From NCBI GenBank assembly GCA_003254885.1, contig QANT01000560.1:1-51024 (forward strand): DNA of 51,024 nucleotides, read 5' to 3'. The first letter of the stretch is position 1. Each line of letters opens with the position of its first letter. Positions 25,832 to 37,429 of the stretch are shown here, one piece after another. The position numbers and the translations under genes are program-made. The DNA is from Purshia tridentata (taxonomy: Eukaryota; Streptophyta; Magnoliopsida; Rosales; Rosaceae). The notes beneath the pieces were generated by a model. That model worked only from the letters and a program-made list of their open reading frames with translations. It did no database searches and was not told the DNA's origin.

Positions 25832-25840
25832 TATTCCAAG

Positions 25841-26916
25841 CTGCAAAAGGACCAAAATCAGAATAGCAAATACCTCAGCAAATAACTGAGCAGTAGCTAA
25901 TAAACACAAGGATGTAATACTAAGAGAACAATCTTTACTACAAGTATAAATAAAAAATCAGGCCCATGCTACAAGATTGATATGCTTTGAGAATATGAAC
26001 ACATATCTGAACAGATTTTTCATAAAGTTTTGCATTCCCAGAAGTAACTATACTGAAAGGTTCATCAAGACAAGTTTCTATGACACACCCATTAAAGAGA
26101 AAAGATAATAAGCTCTATCATTAGGAGGATCAATCATGTTAACCAGAATTTACAGAAATTGCCAAAAATCTAGACTCGGATCTAAAGAGCATGAAAGTAC
26201 CGTTCTTCCAGCTCAAGCAATCATAGACTAGTAACACTACGGAAAGCAAGTAAAACTGAAAGAGTTTGGTGCAAAACTAGGAAACCCAATGAAAACTTAA
26301 TCACAAGATTTTAAAACCAAGAAACAAGAATCAGAAATCAGAGCTATCAATATATACTCTCAACCAATCACAGGTTTAGGTGCCAAAGACATGAACTTTT
26401 GACTCATTTCTCTTATATGAAGGTTTTTGGATCAATTCAAATGTCCTCATTAGAAACAAAACAAAGAAATGTAATTTCGGATGAAATTGTACAAAAAGAA
26501 TTAACATTTGGAGCTAAACTGGTAAGTTCAAAACTGAGCCCCAGAAAATTACTAAACTCACATATCAATTTTGCTCATTTCCACTTACAAAAACAAAAAG
26601 AAGAAAACTAATAGTTTTCAAAACTAATTGTAATGAAACCAGCAACCTTAAGAGAACCAAAAACAGAGACTTTACCACATATTATTATGAAAACACAAAT
26701 TAAACTCAAAACAAGAAGACTCGCTAATAATTCAGAAATTACTAAAAGACAATTATGAGAAAAACCCAATAATCAAAATCTCCAGATACCTTTGAAAATA
26801 AAATACTCAAGCTGATTACAAAACCAACTGAATAACAGCATTAAGCAAGAAAATCCAATGACAAACAAGAAAGCAAAAGCGTGCATGAAAGTTTATGATT
26901 CTTAGTGCTTACTTAC
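25841..26916 (-). other. 5'-UTR intron of the SAM synthetase gene
   Basis: On the minus strand a GTAAGT donor at 26916-26911 pairs with a TTTTGCAG acceptor ending at 25841, nine bases before the ATG. That gives a 1076-bp leader intron, a common arrangement in plant SAM synthetase genes. Such introns often raise expression; that role is not shown by sequence. No coding remnant is visible inside. Confidence 0.75.
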
Positions 26917-26981
26917 TAAGCTAGTTGATGGTGTCCCAAAGCTCGACTCTTTGCCGCTCTCAGAGCGAGACTTGTGGCTCG

Positions 26982-26989
26982 TATTTATA
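26982..26989 (-). promoter_or_regulatory. Probable TATA box of the SAM synthetase gene
   Basis: TATAAATA reads on the minus strand about 65 bases upstream of the leader donor site, leaving a short non-coding first exon of roughly 40 bases. Position and sequence fit a core promoter. Confidence 0.65.
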
Positions 26990-28314
26990 GACAATAGCAA
27001 TGTACCACTTAATTGACGGTTCATGCGTCTTATGGGGTCCAGACTCCATTCTGAAGAGGCTGATGTATGAGAAGGAAGATTATGGCCGTTGGATGAGAAT
27101 GAATCGACAGCTGGGATTGAAGGGAGTCGGTGGGTAAAAGCGACAGACCCTCCGATTTGGTTTGGATGATGGAAGTTTGTATTTGCAGTCTCTTTTTCGT
27201 TCCCACCTATTTTGGAAATTAGACAGTCCATCACAAATTTAGAGAAAAAACAAATTTATTTTTATTTTTATGTGCATGGCGTTGGGAGGTTTACCAACTC
27301 CGGGATGTGAATTTGAGCTCAATTTCTTTCTGTTTTTAACTTCTTCTTTTTCTTTTTCTTTTTTAACTGAAAACACACATTATGAGGATTGAAAATTAAA
27401 TTAATGTCTTTACACTCCTTTATAACAACATTAAAAATATCTTTGCTCTTGTGCTCTATGATGTAAAAAACTCATGCGTAATACTCTTACACATTATGAA
27501 TCGATTCATTATTAGTAAGTTAAATATATTAACATATTATTTGATAAATAAATTTAACAATTTCAATTAATATTATTGTTAATATGAAATGTATACTCAT
27601 GTTAGAAAAGTTTCTTGAGTCGGTACAAAACCAAAATATGTGCTTAATGAAAGATTAACCATCTCCATGATAATCAAATTAAAAAGCTATAATGCATATA
27701 CCTTTTAGGCAGGTGGGCAATTGGGGTTTTATATTTAAATTTTGAACTCCTATACAACATTAATTCTGGGTGTGGTGTGACGTACCTTAGTTTCGTAAGA
27801 ATCAATAAGACACATCTAATCTAATCACAAAAGGGCATAAATAATAATAATCTCAGTTATTTATAAATTAATAAGATCATGGTCATGGCCCATGGGTAGG
27901 GCTATCTCATTATTTCATCAAGTATTGGAGTCCACGTTATTTACACATCATGCAAATGGTCTCCACCTAACACCTTTGATTTACACCATAGAAGAAAAAA
28001 ACAGTGGTAATGTTAAAATTGGTTGTTGTTTTATGGTTGGTCTACTTTTAGCTAATAAATAGAAAAAGATAAAATATAAAAAAGAAGTTTAATGTATAGT
28101 TGAATCTATGGCGTGATGTCACAAAGAAAGCTTTGCATTCCTTTCATTTGTTTTTTATTTATTTTGATAAATTTTTTTGAAATCGTTCATGCATTTGCTT
28201 TCTTAAAGAATAAAGATGATTAAATAGTGGATTTTAAATAAAAAAATTAAATAGTGATTATGTCATGTTTCATGCCCCTTGCATTCTGCAACTGAAAAAT
28301 AAAACGGTTCATTG
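26990..28314. other. Intergenic region upstream of the SAM synthetase gene
   Basis: The first few hundred bases, less AT-rich, are the likely promoter. From about 27240 the sequence is AT-rich, and I see no gene or recognisable repeat. Confidence 0.5.
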
Positions 28315-28339
28315 TGCGGTGAGCGTGGATCGAACACGC

Positions 28340-28382
<43 letters not shown>

Positions 28383-28387
28383 CCCGC
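28315..28387 (-). tRNA. tRNA-Phe (anticodon GAA)
   Basis: A 73-base nuclear-type tRNA without intron. The 7-bp acceptor stem (GCGGGGA with TCACCGC), the D-loop with GTTGGGA, the anticodon arm with GAA at positions 34-36 (28354-28352) and the GTTCGATCC T-loop all fit. The A box (TAGCTCAGTTGGG) and B box (GTTCGATCC) form the internal RNA polymerase III promoter. Short A runs on the plus strand just below 28305 give the T-rich terminator. The encoded 3' end lacks CCA, as in eukaryotic nuclear genes. Confidence 0.97.
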
Positions 28388-29101
28388 ATGTATGTTTGTT
28401 AAGACGATGACAATAATATCTATGAGAGATACAATTGGACCCTCACCGTTCATCTTGTTCTTTTTATTTTGGTCATAGCATTCATCTTGCTCCTTTCACG
28501 AACTACTATACTAAACAGTTTACACTTATCCGTGATTTATATAAACTTTTATAGTCTTTAGCATTGGCAACTACAAAACCACATTATTGAAAGGTACGTA
28601 ATCACTCATTAAATTTGTTCAAACAAACTTGATTGAATAGATAAGCAGCCTAATAACTACAAAATCACAAATATAAAGCATACAAATGTCACAATAATCA
28701 GATCAAAGTAATATAAGAGCTGTTTACTCTGAATTTCTAACTCCTTCCAGTTCCGGGTAGATGACAACTTTGCATTCATGGTGAAAAAATAAATACCCAA
28801 GTATCTCCCATTTCTCAAAAAGTATGAAAAACCTCAAATGTAGTATTGTCCCAATTGAGAAGAAACCTCTAGTCATCGATCTATTATGCATATACCTAGG
28901 AACCAAAAGATTCGAGACCACTTGTAAATAATAATCTGCTGTCACAACTCCATTAACATTACAAGTTTTCTGCTAGTGCTGCAGAAAACATACAGACCAC
29001 TTATGACATAGACAATAACACATTCATACAAAAGGAGAAGGTCCTTCTGGTGCCAGCCCTCAAGATAACAAAATGGAAGTTCTCCACTAGGATTGGACAA
29101 C
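28388..29101. other. Intergenic region and 3' flank of the HEL2-like gene
   Basis: AT-rich. The half next to 29101 probably carries the 3' UTR of the HEL2/ZNF598-like gene. Nothing else is recognised. Confidence 0.5.
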
Positions 29102-32100
29102 TCATCGTTTTGTATGGTCTCTCCTGGTCATTGTCATGAGTCTACGACCACCTCCGTTTTGCCAAACTCCACCTGGCAACCGTTCAGGTGGGTCCTTGTC
29201 TTCATTCGTTTTTGCTTCTATCAGGTCAGGACCGGTTTCAGAATCACCAAGGCGGTTTCTAAGAAACTTCGATGTCTTTTTCTTTTGCTTATTGCCTCCT
29301 CCCCCAGTCCCCAAATTGTTCTTTGAGCTGCCACCTGCTGACTGAGAACCACTGTGACCCATCAACATTGGATTCCTAGATTCCAGGTTGATCTGTTCGT
29401 CATAAACTGAAATCTTCGACTTCCCTTTGCTAGAACGATAATCATCCTTCAAGAAGACCGCTGCATCTTCTACTAGGGGCTTATCATTTGATTGCAAATC
29501 CCACAAATCGCTGATAGCACAATCTGACAAAGCATCTTTTGCACTACGAATTCCATAATCTTCACACTTTTCCTTGCCTTTCTTGAAACTTTTGTTCCTT
29601 GACTTGCCACTGCCATTACTCAAACTGATTTCATGAGAACCACTGCTTCTCATATTAAAATTGTAAGTCTCAACAAGCTCCATTTGCTTCTCAGCATCAG
29701 GACAGAGTTTAGCTATCTCAACAACCAAATGTGAAAGGCCAAACTGGTAGACATAGGCAAGATATTCTCCTGTGTTAATTAAATCCTTGCGGTACTCTGC
29801 CGATATTTCTTTAAAAGCAGCAAATTTGTCCTCATCAAATTCTAAAGCATCACGGATTTTTTCCACAAGAGACTTGTTGGCTGTGTGAACATCTCCGGCC
29901 TTCAGCATTCTAAGACTACTTGCAGGTTCTTTACTAGTTTGAGAAGCAGAAATAGAAGGAAAATCAGAGTCCAAAGACCCTTTTTTGAAAAGACTTGGAG
30001 CTGGAGCAGAGTGGGTAACCTTAGTGGTGCTAGTTGAATTCCTTGGACTAGCAAAATTAGACGATACAAACCCATTCACTGCTGCTTGTCTAAAGGGACC
30101 AGGGCGAGCATATCCAGAAGGTACAGATCTATTAGTTGTTGCATTGTTACTCTGGGAAAATATGGGAGAACTAGTTGATGATATGAGCCCAGAGTCTGAA
30201 AAGGGCTTTATCCGGTGAGAACTACTCGCAGATGATTTATGTTGACGACTTCGTATGCGCCAAGCCTGAGAAGAATTAATGACAGTTACATTGTTAAGGC
30301 GACGAATGCGAGAAGCCATTGTGCTGCCACCCAATCCTTCAGGACCATTTTTAAATTTCTGTTGTCTGCCACTTTGAGCTAGGGGAAGTGGAGGGAAGGC
30401 TGAGGCTTGTGGTAGTTCATTCCGTGAGTTTTCTCTTAAAGTGTGAGAACATCTTGAAGATGGCTCAGATTCTGTAATAGCTAATGACTCAAAAGGGCCA
30501 ACAATAGTTTCAGATTCACTTGTTTCTTGGTGATTAAAAACTGCTTGGGCACTAGAGGATGTATTACGAAGCCTTACTGCATTGGCTGCATCAAGACTAG
30601 CTTGAATGGCCAATGAAAATTGATTGTCTGCAGAATCAAAATGAGAGCCACGTCCTCTACCATGACGATCTTGCTCATTACTTCTTCTAAACTGGAAGCT
30701 CATTGGTATCTGCTTTAAGAATAAGTAAGCACATAATTACATCTACATCACATAAGATGAATGAAAAATTGAGGATGCAAGATAATACAGGACATGGCTA
30801 CAAAATAACTAGAATGGGGTGGACATAACAAAAAAAGCAAGAATGATAAGAAACCTATCAACTATAACTGTCAAATGAGTTATATCAGATACAAACCTGA
30901 AGACCAGCATTACGACGGGAGCGAGACATGTTCCCTCCATGCTCCATGGCATTATGCCTCTGCATATGCAAACTCAGGTGAGAATAACCCCAACATAACA
31001 TAACATAACCTAACAAAACATAACAAGAAAAATCAAATATTAAGTTTGCATCATATTTAAAAATTCACAGCAAAAATAAAAGGCAAACAAAGACTGAGTT
31101 AAATGCACTAAGATGTCACCTTAATTTCAGATTCAGCTGCAAAAACAACAAACTTTTTTGTCAGACACATCTCATCCTTGCACAAGAAATGCTCTTGATC
31201 AAAATGATTCTGTAAAAAAGGCTTTTATGTCAACTAAGAATCAAATCCCAAGTATGAATTTTTAATTGAAAAGCAGAGATAATAATGAGCTGAAACAGAA
31301 AACAACTGGCCTCCAAGTCATCATAGTTATTATAGTATTCATATTGTCCTGGATGCTGCCTGCATTGAACATGCACAGGTTTAAGTTTGCATAACTTTTA
31401 AATTGAATATTTACCTCCTACAAGAATATTAAACAGTAAAGGTTACCTTTGGCATATATGGCAAGTATAATGCTCGGTGGACATGTGCATGTACAGCTCA
31501 TTCTCTCCATAAAATGGATTTCTGCAAAACTCACACATAGGATGTCCATTAAATCCACCTCTTTCACTCTCACTGCCATCTACCTCTGAATCACCTGTCT
31601 CTGTATGCCGATCCAATTGTGCTTTAGTATATAACTTTTGCTCACAGATAAATATCTGTATTACAACTTAAAGTCAGAGACATGAAGGTGAAATATCAAG
31701 CATCAGCATTCACGGTTCATGGTTCACACTTTCGAATGACAGTATAATTTTAGCAAGATACCAGACTACAACTTCATAAACCCCCTACAAAAATAAATAT
31801 ATAACAAAAAAAGTTGAAAGCAGAGCGTTACGTAATATCTCATGTCTTTCCTACATAAAAAGGACCAGTACCCCATATCACTAGTTATCATATAAGATCA
31901 GCAGGAAAAATGCATAACCTCAAAGCCACACAGTAATATTCTCTGAATTGATCTTCCTGAAGTAGCACATTATGAGATACACAAATTATTCATCATATAT
32001 GTTGTGTCATCTAGATGTGTCTCACCTTCCTACTCCCCAGACACAGACTGCACATGAATAGCCCATGCTGATGGAACAAATGACTTTTCAGCAGCTCAAC

Positions 32101-32854
32101 ATTTTTAAACTCCCTGTTTGTCTTTGACCCTTCACTCCTCTGTTCATTTATCTTGTCACAAATGCTACACGATAGCCTGCACATGGCCTTTATCGTCTTG
32201 TAATGATCCAGATCATCAAAAAATGCTTGTGTTCCTTCATGATACCAGTACATTCCAACTGGACCCTCCATGGGATCAGCTGGAAAAACTGAAAAGTCAT
32301 TTACCATCCTTGTATAGTCGCCTAAAGCCTGGGAGAAAAGAAAAGCAATTGTAGGAGAAGAAAACATTTCAAGAAGTAATTACATATAGGCTATAGCAGT
32401 AATTTTTCATATTTATTGATCATATATTCTTAGCTGTACAGTGTAAGAATAGTACTTATTCTGTTCTTCAATATTCTCCACTACCAAAGACTGAAGAAAT
32501 AAGTTAATCACAGAAAATACTATAAGAAACCGATTCTAAATTAAATTGGATTTGGATCCAACAAGATAGAAATTTATAATTCTGGAATATACATGTTAAT
32601 TTGTCTGACATTGTAATTATACCAAACAAAAAACAACAATTTGCAATTTAAACCATGTAAGCAGTGTAATCAGTGACAATGCTAACCTTCGTGACAAAGA
32701 TGATCCTAGATTCACTCTTGCAGAGACAACAGTTGAAATCTCCACAGATGAAACGGAGCCGAATAATGCAGGTGGAGCAGACCTCGTGATGGCCACAGGG
32801 CCCATATGCTACCCATTGAAGTGTCTCCGCACAAACAGCACAGCTATCATCCAT
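29102..32854 (-). CDS. HEL2: HEL2/ZNF598-like RING and C2H2 zinc-finger E3 ubiquitin ligase
   Basis: Exons in transcript order: 32854-32687, 32328-32026, 31655-31447, 31359-31311, 31209-31120, 30959-30897, 30709-29102. Phases agree, giving 829 residues. The protein starts MDDSCAVCAE and has a RING finger at residues 5-45 (C5, C8, C20, H22, C26, C29, C42, C45). The next exons carry Cys/His pairs: CRLSCSICDK, HLFHQHGLFMCSLC, CEFCRNPF, HMSTEHYTCHICQR, HFDQEHFLC and RHNAMEHGG. The long last exon is Ser- and Asn-rich, with a conserved-looking helical segment (LVEKIRDALEFDEDKFAAF), and ends in a basic tail (LPGGVWQNGGGRR). Yeast Hel2 and human ZNF598 ubiquitinate small-subunit proteins on collided ribosomes; that role here is by family. 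A leader intron is likely (TATGTTGCAG about 20 bases before the ATG). One intron has a GC donor. Confidence 0.9.
31210..31310 (-). other. Probable GC-AG intron of the HEL2-like gene
   Basis: The exon ends GACTTGGAG and the intron begins GCCAGT; it ends TTTTTACAG before AATCATTTTGATC. Nearby GT dinucleotides would put the next exon out of frame, while this junction keeps the reading frame and restores a DDLE-NHF sequence expected of the family. Confidence 0.65.
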
Positions 32855-33761
32855 TGTATGTCTTCTCTTTTCTGCAACATAGAATTTTATTGAAGTAAAC
32901 ATTAGCTGCACGAAAAATTGCAATAGTGCTAACCTTTCCACAACAAAAAACATCATGTGATTCCACAAAAAAAAAAAAAAGAGAGAGGATATAGCACCTA
33001 AGAACATGAACAAAAATCCACACTCAGCAAGAACAAACTATGGTCTAAGTTTATGTATGCGCAGTTATTGGTGTGTTTCTGAATAAAGTTATCTATGCAT
33101 TCGTTTGTACATATGATAAAAAAATGAAACCCATTAGTCCAATAAGCAAGAAACAGTTAAACTCTAAGGTTACCAAAACACATTTTGGAAACCTCTTTCC
33201 CTTCACCATTGCTTATCTTTCATGTATAGGTGTGCTTTTGCATAGAGACATGTATGACACAATGAATGCAATTTACATACAAGCGTGATCAAAATAACCC
33301 ATTAATAATTTATTCATTTCAAACGAAACTCAGCGAATTACAAGCCATTACTATAACATATCTAAATCATACAAATAAGCATTGCTCAAAAATATGCCAA
33401 GTGATTCACATAGAGGGCCTGAGGGGCCGGTTTGTTTTTGAGCTGAGCCAAAGTATTTATGAGAGGGAAAATAGAATCACCTTACCTAACAAATACAGAA
33501 GATTTTCTCGCCCAGTACTATCTCGGAATGGTCCTTTATTTTTCTTAGCAACCAAACAGATCCGTATGATTAACCCAAGTAACTTTTTCACTTTGACACT
33601 CTTTCTTTTTGAGTATTGTCGACTGTACAAACTACAAAGGCCAGACTACTCTAACGACGTCGTATTGGAATGTGACGTTTGGTGTCCCTTGCCCATTCTA
33701 TTTCAATTTTCAACCCAAAATTTTGTTTTCTTTTTTCTTTTTGGTCATACTAAAAATCTTT
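32855..33761. other. 5' flank of the HEL2-like gene and intergenic DNA
   Basis: The first few hundred bases hold the leader, probably with an intron, and the promoter of the HEL2-like gene. A 194-codon plus-strand open frame starting near 33266 has no recognisable domain. GTTTG-type ends at about 33430 and 33550 hint at a small old MITE without proof. Confidence 0.45.
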
Positions 33762-34597
33762 ATGCAGATGTGCCAAAACCCCAAACTAGAGTTAGAATAT
33801 TTCTAAACCCCCAGTTTATATTAAACTCTCTCCAAACCCCCTTATTATAAACTTAAAATCTTCCAAAACCCCCTAGTTAACTATACCAAACTAGCTTTGA
33901 CCCATTTTTTTTCAATATTCCAAATATACCCATTATTACCAATTAATGGCTGGTTATTAAAAATTGAAATCAGGTATCTCTCTCCCTTTCTCCCTTTCTC
34001 TTTCTCTCTCTTATCTGGTTCCCCTTCCTGAGTGCAGTCGTCGGTGCGTGCTCCATCGTCTGGCAACAGTTGCCGACAAGACCAGTCCAGATCTTCTCGT
34101 CTCTTTTCCCTCTTCTTCTGCTTGCCCTCCACTTGCCGTTAAACCACGCATCAACGCCAGATCGAGTCTAGGCAGAATTGAGTTTTCTCGCCGACGATCC
34201 GTCGATTCTGGCAAGGATGAGCTACCGGACTGCTAGAGACAGCTTTTTCTCATCATCCCTAGTCTGCTGGAGTCATTTTCTCGTCGTCCCGACGCCAACG
34301 CATTGCCCATTTTGGTTTTGGTTATCAGTGGAGGAGACGGTGGGGTACTGCAGGAAGTGGCTCGCAGTAAAGATGTAACTGTAGCGAAGGTGCTGGTAGG
34401 ATCCCCGAGTTACACTTCATGTTGGTGATGGTAGGATCAGCTTGTTCTGCTGTCTAATTTTTCTCACCTTTTTTTGTTGCTTGGTAACAACTTCCTCATA
34501 AGCTCTCTATTTATAATTTAGGAGTTGCATTTTTTAAGGCTATTACTGCAGGAACGTATAATATAGGCTAGGGTTTGAGTTTTTTTAGTGGAACTAT

Positions 34598-34760
34598 GTA
34601 ACTATAGCGAAGGTGTAACTATTTTTTAGCGAAGGTGTAACTATTTTGTTTAGCGAAGGTGTAACTTTTGTTTAGCGAAGGTTTAGTTAAGGTGTAATTG
34701 TAACTGTTTTTTTTATGGACCTGTAACTGTAACTGTTTTTTTTTTTATGGACCTGTAAGT
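34598..34760 (+). repeat. Minisatellite with TAGCGAAGGTGTAACT units
   Basis: The unit TAGCGAAGGTGTAACT or a close variant recurs about four times between 34605 and 34690 at a spacing of roughly 22 bp, with a further variant near 34381. It is followed by two copies of a TTTTTATGGACCTGTAA block. All of it lies inside the long-TIR element. Confidence 0.8.
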
Positions 34761-34810
34761 TTTTTTTCATGTTGAAAAATAATGGTATAATTATTTGTAG
34801 TTATTTTTTT

Positions 34811-34870
34811 AGTGTAATTGTATTTTTAAAATTCAATTTTAGTGTAATTGTATTTTTAAAATTCAATTTT
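34811..34870 (+). repeat. Exact tandem duplication of a 30-bp unit
   Basis: Two identical 30-bp copies (34811-34840, 34841-34870), each starting AGTGTAATTGTATTTTT, lie near the right end of the element. Confidence 0.9.
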
Positions 34871-35019
34871 AGTGTCAGTGCTCGTGTCAGTGTATATCAG
34901 TGTCCGTGTTGAGGGGTATTATAAATTTTAAGGGGTTTTAGGAGAGTCTCTAGATGGGTGGGGGCTTAGGAAAGTTTGTGTGTGATTAGGGGGTTTAAAA
35001 GAATTTACTAAAAATCTTT

Positions 35020-35886
35020 TATTTTTTTTATTTTTTTTCTCTTGGAAGGGAGATTCGAATTTGTAATATTAGGAAGAAAAAAATTACTACAAGACTATTA
35101 GGAATTTACATTAACCTCAGAGAAAATTGATGTGGAGAAAATATAGACACCAACTTGTGTAGTTCATTTAAAGAAATATAAACAAGCTCACCAACTCCGC
35201 GTTTTTTTTTTTTTTTTGGTGGTCATTTGAGGAAGACATATAAGTTATAACATGTCTCTATATCAGTCCAATTTCCTTTAATTTATTTTCTTTCTATTTT
35301 ATACTCTCAATTAGACAGACATTATTTCAATCAATCATTGACTCATTCGAATATATAATATAATCATATTGTAATTATGCAAAAAGCTATGGTTTACTAT
35401 TTTTCATTCAATATCCTTTTTTATAATTTGTAAGTATTAATTTAGTGGGCCTGGGACTTGATTTGAGACCGGAGCTCTCTCTTGTTTTTTCCTGAGAATC
35501 TGGGCCTGAACGAGAGAGAGAGAGAGAGATAAAATAACATCATCATATTAAGTCAAGCTGCACTAATTAAGTGCTGAACCACAACATAGATGAAGCAGCA
35601 GTAGATGGACAGACTCATACAAGAAAGTGTTGCTTCTCCACAAAAATGTAAAAGGGTACTTCTACTAACACTACAACAACTAAGAGCTGACCATCACGCT
35701 TGCACTTCTTCGCAGACCCAAAAGCTTAAACACCCCCACAAAACAAAATAAACAAACACCAAGACAGACGACAGAGTACAAACTACAAAGTGAGCAGAGT
35801 AACAAACTAAAAACCAGCAAGACCAAATACCAGACCACCAAACCAAAGACCCAGTTGGTGCAGCCAAGTGTTTGGTATTTGAGTCA
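35020..35886. other. Intergenic DNA and 3' flank of the small secreted-protein gene
   Basis: AT-rich, with a (GA)n run at 35512-35529. The last 200 to 250 bases may be the 3' UTR of the secreted-protein gene. No other feature is seen. Confidence 0.45.
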
Positions 35887-36204
35887 TTATGGTGCAAGTG
35901 GCACCGAGCCAGAGCCACCACCAATAGATCCACCAGCACCAGGGATTGTGGGGAGGACTGGGACTGAGATTGGGACACAACCTCCAGGGAGTGTACAGAA
36001 GGTCCCGCCTGAGGGCCCAAAACCAATGCCAGAACCAAAGCCTGGGCCTGAGCCTGGGAAGACCCCACCTGCAGCTCCTCCATAGAAGTTTTGGGGGTGA
36101 TCAACTTGCTCATTGCTCTTCATCATCTTCCTTCCTTCAACATCCAATGCCAGAACCACTACAACAGTGGCCAGGATTAGCAACACCTTACTCACCCTCT
36201 CCAT
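35887..36204 (-). CDS. Small secreted Gly/Pro-rich protein, putative cell-wall protein
   Basis: A single-exon frame of 105 residues. Residues 1-24 form a typical signal peptide (basic start, then VLLILATVVVVLALDVEG). The mature part is Gly/Pro/Ser-rich: GGAAGGVFPGSGPGFGSG, a short hydrophobic core with two cysteines (FCTLPGGC), then PGAGGSIGGGSGS. It resembles small plant putative cell-wall glycine-rich proteins, and I infer secretion to the apoplast. Codon-position bias is hard to judge in so repetitive a sequence: a 139-codon frame overlaps it out of register on the same strand and a 76-codon frame lies opposite. The signal peptide, composition and upstream TATA favour this frame. Confidence 0.7.
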   Translation of the reverse strand: MERVSKVLLILATVVVVLALDVEGRKMMKSNEQVDHPQNFYGGAAGGVFPGSGPGFGSGIGFGPSGGTFCTLPGGCVPISVPVLPTIPGAGGSIGGGSGSVPLAP

Positions 36205-36330
36205 CTCAAACAGTGATTAAACAATACCTCTCTGGTTTTGTAGCTTAAGCTCTCTGTCTGTGTCTCAGAAGTCTCACACAGTCTCGAACTTTGTTACAAG
36301 GAAGTTGAGAAACCTAGCCAAACCCACCCT

Positions 36331-36337
36331 TCTTATA
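36331..36337 (-). promoter_or_regulatory. Probable TATA box of the secreted-protein gene
   Basis: TATAAGA reads on the minus strand, 127 bases upstream of the start codon. This would allow a leader of roughly 95 bases. Confidence 0.5.
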
Positions 36338-37429
36338 GTGCAAAAGGTAACCATTTCAGGAAATCAAAATAACACATTCCTTGTAACCAAAAAAAAACAC
36401 TTTGCTCTTACCTTAGAGGGATGGTTTAGGTAACCACTAAATGCACTAGTTAACTAATTCACGGTCATTTTGGAACTAGGCTAGCAGAACACAAAACCAA
36501 ACTAAACTGACTTTGATTTTATTTATATGACCTATTGACCTTGACCATTTGTCATTTTCTTGATGATTTGGCATACCCATTTCTCACCATTAAGTTGAAA
36601 ATGCAGGGGAATGATTTTTTACTATGGTAGATGATGATGATAAATGGTTTTTAGTGACAGTTAGAGGGTGCAAACAAAGCAGTGCAATGAATTTATGGCA
36701 TTGGTCTAGAATTTATGTTGGTCCTACCTAACAAAAATTGAGACACATAAAGGCCTTTAAATCCCAGGACATTGACACTGTTCCTTTCTCTTTATTAGTT
36801 TACTAGTTTCTTCTACTGACCTGCTCTAATTCATATCTCTACCGCACTGATACATCTCTATATGTACTTAAGGATTTGACCAGCAAGTTTAGCTGGTTTG
36901 TTACAGAAATTAACAAACCAGACACTGATACTGAAAGAGGACAGCTGTGACTTTAGGCATTGAATTTCACAGAATTCACCTCCAGAAAATTGGGTTGGAT
37001 CAATTAATTACGTTAGTTATATGATTTTCATTTTCCAGGGTGTATGTGTTGGAATTGGCAGAGATAGAGATACCCACCTGCAAATTTTTATATGACTTAA
37101 ATATTAGATTTATATTAGGTTTGGGTTGTGGGGTTTCTTCAAAAAATTGTCATGCAATGTAAGAATGTTGCCTCCAACATCTGAGTTGCATAAAACTAGT
37201 ACAACTCATTCAACAGACCAAAATTCAAAATCCAGATAGAACTCACACATCCATTCGTACCAAAATACATATGTCCATTCATGCCAAGAGATTAATACAT
37301 TAATTGTATTCATTAAGTGTTAGTATAATAAGAAGAGATTAACACAGCCATACAAAGTTTCACAATCAAACATGATCTCGGGGCACTCCTGTAGCATATG
37401 GAGCAAAACACAATTTGGACTCTTAAGAC
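36338..37429. other. Intergenic DNA
   Basis: Promoter side of the secreted-protein gene, then AT-rich sequence. I see no gene or repeat. Confidence 0.5.

Larger units (their letters stand above)
33762..35005. mobile_element. Second long-TIR, non-autonomous element (MULE-like) with target duplication
   Basis: The 14-bp sequence TACTAAAAATCTTT occurs immediately on both sides (33748-33761 and 35006-35019), as expected of a target-site duplication or one extended by chance matches. The left end (CCAAAACCCCAAACT) and the reverse complement of the right end (TTTTAAACCCCCTAATCA) begin an imperfect inverted repeat of about 110 bp. It continues through CTAAACCCCC/CTAAGCCCCC, CTCTCTCCAAACCCCC/GACTCTCCTAAAACCCC and TTATAA. 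The interior is GC-rich at 34010-34380, with CT-rich borders, then has several tandem repeats. No transposase is present. The structure suits a Mutator-like element, possibly one carrying a captured gene piece. Confidence 0.7.

Noticed and set aside
25832..25909. N-terminal extension of SAM synthetase by 26 residues
   Set aside because: The stretch lies upstream of a TTTTGCAG acceptor, so it is intronic; the known family starts at METFLF.
33420..33570. Possible hAT-type MITE with GGTTTG/CAAACC ends
   Set aside because: The terminal similarity is short, and no target duplication was found.
33266..33850. 194-codon plus-strand open frame
   Set aside because: No recognisable domain, AT-rich composition, and it runs into the terminal repeat of the mobile element.
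35694..36113. 139-codon frame overlapping the secreted-protein gene
   Set aside because: It is Gln/Ser/Val-rich by repeat skew, with no signal peptide or recognisable family. The frame with the signal peptide is preferred.
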